Shown piece after piece: positions 59,901-64,000 of a DNA stretch of 64,000 bases. The stretch covers positions 42,551,501-42,615,500 of the forward strand of contig JAYKKI010000013.1 in assembly GCA_039881145.1 (NCBI GenBank), in the 5' to 3' direction. Below the pieces are notes generated by a model that made no database searches, had not been told where the DNA came from, and worked only from the letters and a program-made list of their open reading frames with translations. Every line of letters begins with the position of its first letter. The first letter of the stretch is position 1. The position numbers and the translations under genes were made by a program. The DNA comes from Druceiella hillmani. Its lineage: Eukaryota; Arthropoda; Insecta; Lepidoptera; Hepialidae.

Positions 59901-62900
59901 TTTTGAGTCAAATTTGGTCTACTCACGTATTAGAGATGTATTGCTATTATTTCTTAAGATGGGTACGATTCAGGGGTTACCCTTATAAAAAAAAATTTAC
60001 GCTCAAATATATATGAATGCTGCTTTATGTTAGATTGTAGTCAACAAAGTCAGGAGTACTTATTTAATTCAGACGAAACATGTATGATGTATTGCTATTA
60101 TTTCTTAAGATGGGTATGATTCAGGGGTTACCCTTTTAAAAAAATATATTGACGCTCAAATATGTATTAACGCTGCTGTATGTTGGATTGTAGTCAAAAT
60201 GTCAGGAGTACTTATTTAATTCAGACGATACATGTATGATGTATTGCTATTATTTCTTAAGATGGGCACAATTCAGGGGTTACTCTTATAAAAAAAAATT
60301 GACGCTCAAATATATATGAATGCTGCTTTACGTTGGATTGTAGTCAACAATGCCAGGAGTATTTATTTAATTCAGACGAAACATGTATGATGTATTGCTA
60401 TTATTTCTTAAGATAGGCACAATTCAGGGGTTACCCTTATAAAAAAAATTGACACCCAAATATATATTAATACTCCTGTATGTTAGATTATAGTCAACAA
60501 TGTCAGGAGTACTTATTTAATTCAGACGAAACATATATGATGTATTGTTATGATTTCTTAAGATGGGTTTCACAATTCAGGGGTTACCCTTATAACAAAA
60601 ATTGACGCTCAAATATATATTAATACTGCTGTATGTTGGATTGTAGTCAACAATGTCAGGAGTACTTATTTAATTCAGACGAATCATGTATTATTTGGTG
60701 CATTGGCAATATTACGAGGGTGAATTAAAAAGTTCTTGGAGTGACCATTATACAAAGAAATTCAAATAAAAACATTTTATTTTTTTATCTTTTCTTTTTA
60801 CCTTTGTTTGTAACTCGGAAAAAATCCATTTTTCCTCAGAAAAAATTCATTTTTCTAAGTCTCAAGAATTTCTGCAGCAGCCAAGATCGGGTCAGCATTA
60901 AATTTTATTCCACGGATATGCGCCTATAATTTTGAAAATAATTGGGTAGAGTCTGATGAATAAGGTGAGTGGTCCAATATCTCGAAGCCAGTTTTGAAGA
61001 TTGCCGTGAGTGCAATTTTGGGTCAACGAGTGGCAGCATTATCGTGGTGAAACGACACGTCCAATGACAGCTTTCCATGGTGTCATTGTTGAATTGTTTC
61101 ATCCGCTTTTGGGATAAAATCTGTGTAATAGACACCTGTTATTGATTTTCATTTCGGCATGCAGTCAATTAAAAGAATTCCTTCAAAATCCCAAAACACA
61201 GGGACCATAATTTTGCCTGCGGTCAGAGAATTTCAAAATTGTTTCATGGGTCGAGAAGATTGCTGTTTCAAGTACTTGTTTTGTTTTTTTACTTTAAGAT
61301 GAAGATAGTGGACCCACCTTTCATTTCCAATTATAAAACGACCGTAAAAGATACCTGGACCGTAATTATTAATTTTGAGATTTTGATATACCTATGAAAA
61401 TGGATTGAAACCTACCAAATGAAATCTTTTGCTAGATGTATTATTACATATTTCTTCACTTCTTTGATATACCCCATGATCGAATCATATGACAAAATAA
61501 AAAACGAACTATCTTTAAAAAAGTTTCTTTAAAAAGTATTAGACTGAAAGCATTTAAGATATAATCTACGTTAATTTCAACTTGGTTTATGATACTATTA
61601 ATTTATACAAGGGACATAATTGTGAAGTGAGTTGTATATATGAATATTGTAAATTATGGAATTCCATTCACTTCTGTAATATTCTGGAAAATTCAAGGGA
61701 TTTTCACAAATTTTCTGGAATTGTTTTAATAAACCACCACACATACTAAGATATTTTTATAATTCGTTTTAATTGCAACGACAATAGAGGAGTAGAAATC
61801 ACCAAAAAAGATCTTTTTTTTATAATGTGATTATGTGTAATTTGTTTTATGTGGATAATATCAAATAATACAAATGTGAAAATTATGTATAATTGTCTTT
61901 TTTGTTAAATTTTGTTTTTGTAATTGTGGAACAAATGTAAGTGTAAATCTATTGTTTGATGCATAGTTATTATTGTTGTAAGGTCTATTTTGTATTGGTA
62001 AATTTTTGTATCACGCTAAAAATTAATACCAACAAAAAAATTGTATTATTTGATATTATCCACATTTAGAATATTACTGTGACAAGTAATTTTTTTTATT
62101 ATGTTATGAATCTTATTAATGTGTTCTGTGTCAACATAATTATGATAAATTTCAGGTTATATTATTAATTATTACTAAATGTTACTTATGGGTTCCTCCG
62201 TATAAATTTTTTTTGTCACAGTGTATATATAACTAACAACATAAAAATATATTTTATGATGTGACAGGAAACGATAACCGCGTAGTGAAACAATTTTTAA
62301 AATCGTATTAATTAACTCCTGGGGTTTACTCGTACAAATCACAAACGTTCCTTCTTTTTAATAAAATAATAAACTCTGCAATAAACACTACATTCGAAAA
62401 TGTTGTATAGCCTATTACAATTACCAAGATTAACATGAATCTAACGATACCTCATTTGTTAAAGTCCAATAAGACATTTGAATACTATCAGGCAATGAAT
62501 AGTTCCATATACATACGTACATGCAAGAAATATAACCCTGCCTTTGCTTTTGATTTCACATTAAGAGTAGACTAACAGACTTAATTCAAATTACAACAGC
62601 AAAAGAATTATCTATAGAATCTGAGATCAAACAAAACAAACAAAACAACCATAGAAACAACATCAACTGACAGTTATCTTTTTCTACTGCACGTGTGCGT
62701 CCTGCCAGCAACTTTCTTATATACAGAATAAAAGTTTTCTGGCTAGACCTCCGAAACTGCTCTTAACTAAAACAATAGGTACTCTCTATAGACTAATATG
62801 AATAAGCTTGCTTTAAATTTGTCCACATCCAATCAAATTAGTTTTTCTTTATTTTTTTGAAGACAGATTTAACCCCCACCTCTTGTGGCATAACTCACGG

Positions 62901-63515
62901 TAGAACAAATTTCTGAGCTTGGAAACTTAACGTTTCGTTCTTTCTGCTGCGCTTTTTCTAATAAAAAAAGTCTGTTGTCAATTGGATACTCCCTTCAGAT
63001 TTAATAAGCTCTTGTAAGCGCTCATATACGTACATACCTACAGATTCCAATGTGATTTGTTCTTATCCACCAATATTTCCTAAACCCCTACCTCATTTTC
63101 ACTGACCCACCTTTAAGGGTGCATTTACATGATGACAGTTCGTGCAACAGTTGTCGTCGTGGTAACATCACTGCTACCAAATGTCACCTTGTACACACAG
63201 GTGACCACATTACTAAGACAGAACACTGTCACGACAGCTGTCACGATGATAATTATCACCATGTAAACACCGCTTAATACTAAATACTTTGTTCATTTGA
63301 TGAATGTATTATTAAAATATTTTTTATAGCGTAATATGAAATAGATTCGTATAAGCAGACATTAATACTTGATTCCAGGTTTATACCAGCAGATGAGGAA
63401 TCTCTCTCAACTATGTTCCAGGCCATGACGCACTGTCAAATACTGCATCCAGATCCCCAGGATGATGACAGCGATGAGGATTATTATCACGACGGTGATA
63501 TGGGCGAAGAAGATG
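53876..63515 (+). CDS. icln: pICln (methylosome subunit / chloride conductance regulatory protein), 5' part, four exons, runs off window
   Basis: pICln is a cytosolic PH-like-fold chaperone that holds Sm proteins for PRMT5-dependent methylation and snRNP assembly. The 163 codons here follow the family order. They open MVVVTTFAPPVEGVIHQQPS and continue with VFVDQQEIGTGTLYITESSL, then LWGGGSS. The ISLQYRRISLHAVQRE strand follows, then YVMLDYVLRLP. An acidic insert with ELRFIPADEESLSTMFQAMT is next, then a strongly acidic end (DDDSDEDYYH). Start: ATG at 53876 in AAAAATGG, with an in-frame TAA at 53840. All junctions are GT-AG and in phase. The C-terminal part lies beyond the window. Intron 1 is 5.5 kb and intron 3 is 3.5 kb, both filled with repeats. 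Confidence 0.93.
53995..56864. other. icln intron 1, left part, nothing recognised
   Basis: Low-complexity AT-rich sequence. Around 56205-56300 a weak match to the 'TTTTTCTTAGAAAA' repeat family of 13738 is visible. Confidence 0.4.
56865..57392. mobile_element. Tc1-type MITE, 528 bp
   Basis: The ends are inverted: CAGTGGGTGGCCAAATTATT on the left and, inverted, CAGTGAGTGGCCAAATTATT on the right. A TA precedes the left end; the right flank is CATA. The interior lacks a transposase. The ends resemble that of the broken Tc1 element at 59233. Confidence 0.85.
57393..57972. other. Between two transposon remnants, nothing recognised
   Basis: AT-rich with no frame and no repeat match within the window. 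Confidence 0.4.
57973..58062. repeat. Perfect 38-bp inverted repeat with 14-nt loop
   Basis: Arms 57973-58010 and 58025-58062 are exact reverse complements. The right arm is Tc1 transposase sequence on the minus strand (GASCHTAHSI block). The left arm is an inverted copy of it. Confidence 0.97.
57973..59233 (-). pseudogene. Broken Tc1-like element with transposase pieces
   Basis: The right end (inverted) reads CAGTCCCTGGCCAAATTATT beside a TA at 59234. The minus strand has an N-terminal helix-turn-helix region (LSLRKRADVKALL, then EISQKLNVSKEVYDCI) at 58848-58582. After a gap there is NDESKFEI (first catalytic Asp), then VKHPTKIMIWSIISKDAGHL in another frame near 58190-58250. Last comes NGASCHTAHSIK (second catalytic block, Asp changed to Asn) at about 58060. 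The C-terminal part with the third acid and the other inverted end are missing; the break is exactly at the hairpin 57973-58062. Confidence 0.85.
59262..59307. repeat. 46-bp near-perfect palindrome
   Basis: Arms AACACATATGGGCCATAATA-CA (59262-59283) and their complement (59286-59307) match at 21 of 22 positions with a CC loop. It lies 27 bp outside the end of the Tc1 element. Confidence 0.9.
59475..59626 (+). CDS. icln: icln exon 2
   Basis: Acceptor CTTACCATCCAG; donor GTAACT after TTACCTG. It encodes SSLLWGGGSS, a Ser/Thr/Ala loop, then the conserved ISLQYRRISLHAVQREPTPC and YVMLDYVLRLP. Confidence 0.93.
59809..59890 (+). CDS. icln: icln exon 3
   Basis: Acceptor TTCATCGACAG; donor GTGATT after GAACTTAG. 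It encodes the acidic insert ELENSGAGDTEDIDENFDAE followed by ESPLTELR. Confidence 0.92.
59934..60692 (+). repeat. ~151-bp tandem array, five copies, in icln intron 3
   Basis: 'GATGTATTGCTATTATTTCT' recurs at 59934, 60086, 60238, 60389 and 60539. Each unit also has 'GATTCAGGGGTTACCCTTAT'-like and 'CAGGAGTACTTATTTAATTC' blocks. Copies differ by point changes and A-run length. The array begins 44 bp after the exon 3 donor. Confidence 0.93.
60712..61480 (-). pseudogene. Dead mariner fragment
   Basis: The left end TTACGAGGGTGAATTAAAAA plus GTTCTTGGAGTGACC looks like a mariner terminus. On the minus strand decayed transposase can be read in changing frames: ERWVHYLHLK (for the DExWVHY block) near 61310, VFWDFEGILLID near 61180, FHHDNAATR near 61040 and DILDHSPYSSD near 60980. 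Stops and frameshifts are frequent. The right end is not found. It lies in icln intron 3. Confidence 0.8.
61481..63114. other. icln intron 3, right part, nothing recognised
   Basis: AT-rich. 61780-62060 has a 'TATCAAATAATACAA' / 'TTGTATTATTTGATA' pair around 61860 and 62040 that is inverted (15 nt), so it could be a small worn fold-back element. Confidence 0.45.
63115..63275. mobile_element. Small MITE, PIF/Harbinger-like or similar (~160 bp)
   Basis: The left end AGGGTGCATTTACATGATGA and the right end inverted GCGGTGTTTACATGGTGATA are related, with TTA next to both. The interior has repeated GACAG and TGTCAC words with self-complementarity. The class is uncertain. Confidence 0.5.
63379..63515 (+). 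CDS. icln: icln exon 4
   Basis: Acceptor TTGATTCCAG; donor GTATGA after GAAGATG. It encodes FIPADEESLSTMFQAMTHCQ and an Asp/Glu run. If the weak donor were not used, the frame would end at a TAA eight codons on. The family's longer C-terminus makes splicing more likely. Confidence 0.88.
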
Positions 63516-63863
63516 GTATGAACATAGCGTGTTTTTAAATTGTTTGACGAAATTTTATTTAATTGTTTTAGTTTTTATTCGTAGCTCCGTTTCCTTGTAC
63601 ATATGTTGACTTCTGTGTAATGAAGTACTCATTAATTGATTGAAGAACTTGTCTCTTTAAATTCTCTGGTATGAATGATATCTTTAAAAATGGGTAAAAG
63701 TGTTTCCTGAGCTTATATAGACAGACTGGAATGAAGGAAAACCCATGACTTTTACACATGTTTTTCTCTTATTTTCTTCCTCTGTGCTTGAACGGTTTGT
63801 AAAACTTTGACAAGTGAAATTTTCAATTTGCTAATTATCAGCATCTAAGTACGTTCATCTACT

Positions 63864-64000
63864 TTATGAGTAATGTAAACGTTACGGAATTATATATTGG
63901 CATTTAAGCAGACGTTCGCATGTTGTATTATGATGGAGTCTTTATTTTAACAGTTATGTACATTAAAGTGACGTCTTATTTCATTTTACGTAAAGATAAT
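63864..64000 (+). repeat. Fourth copy of the 841-1440 repeat, cut by the window edge
   Basis: 'AGTAATGTAAACGTTACGGA' then 'TTTAAGCAGACGTTCGCA' and 'GTGACGTCTTATTTCATTTT' plus ACGTAAAG align with the units at 867, 1011 and 1241 in the same orientation. Confidence 0.88.

Noticed and set aside
1..64000. Integrated viral gene
   Set aside because: I looked for viral polymerase, capsid or envelope motifs and saw none. All reverse transcriptase traces fit non-LTR LINEs.

Overview
The window is AT-rich nuclear DNA from an insect. It has long transposon-filled introns, GT-AG splicing, a tRNA-derived SINE and many Tc1/mariner, piggyBac, hAT and LINE remnants. The repeat style (frequent ATGGCGC-type motifs, short 'TTTCCGTACCTCAAAAGG' repeats) suggests Lepidoptera or a close relative. 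That taxonomic call is inference from style, not from a match.

Two real host genes could be assembled by hand, both with consistent reading phase across every junction. The first is a C2H2 zinc-finger protein gene on the minus strand. It has eleven coding exons from 52754 down to 20780, encodes 620 residues with nine good fingers plus one degenerate one, and has an AATAAA signal just past the stop. The second is the 5' part of icln (pICln, the chloride-conductance regulatory protein and methylosome subunit) on the plus strand. Four exons (53876-63515, 163 codons) are visible and the gene runs off the right edge. The two start codons lie head to head, 1.12 kb apart, so the spacer is probably a shared promoter region.

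Layout. 1-20.7 kb has no recognisable host gene. It holds a 149-bp satellite (six copies), several minisatellites, diverged repeat pairs, a TA-flanked MITE and three piggyBac-type non-autonomous elements. 20.1-20.6 kb is a 35-bp minisatellite lying just past the zinc-finger gene. 20.8-52.8 kb is the zinc-finger gene. Its introns contain a hAT MITE, a mariner, a fourth piggyBac-type element, a LINE 3' fragment, a dead Tc1-like transposase, two SINEs, a jockey-type LINE and a hAT transposase remnant. 53.9-64 kb is icln. Its first intron carries a Tc1-type MITE and a broken Tc1 element with a perfect 38-bp hairpin. Its third intron carries a five-copy 151-bp array and a dead mariner.

I see no tRNA or rRNA gene, no CRISPR array and no prokaryotic operon. 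The points most worth a second look are the piggyBac-type element family that keeps a short acidic ORF and a subterminal hairpin, the duplication of the splice acceptor of zinc-finger exon 2, the long perfect palindromes, and the head-to-head gene pair.
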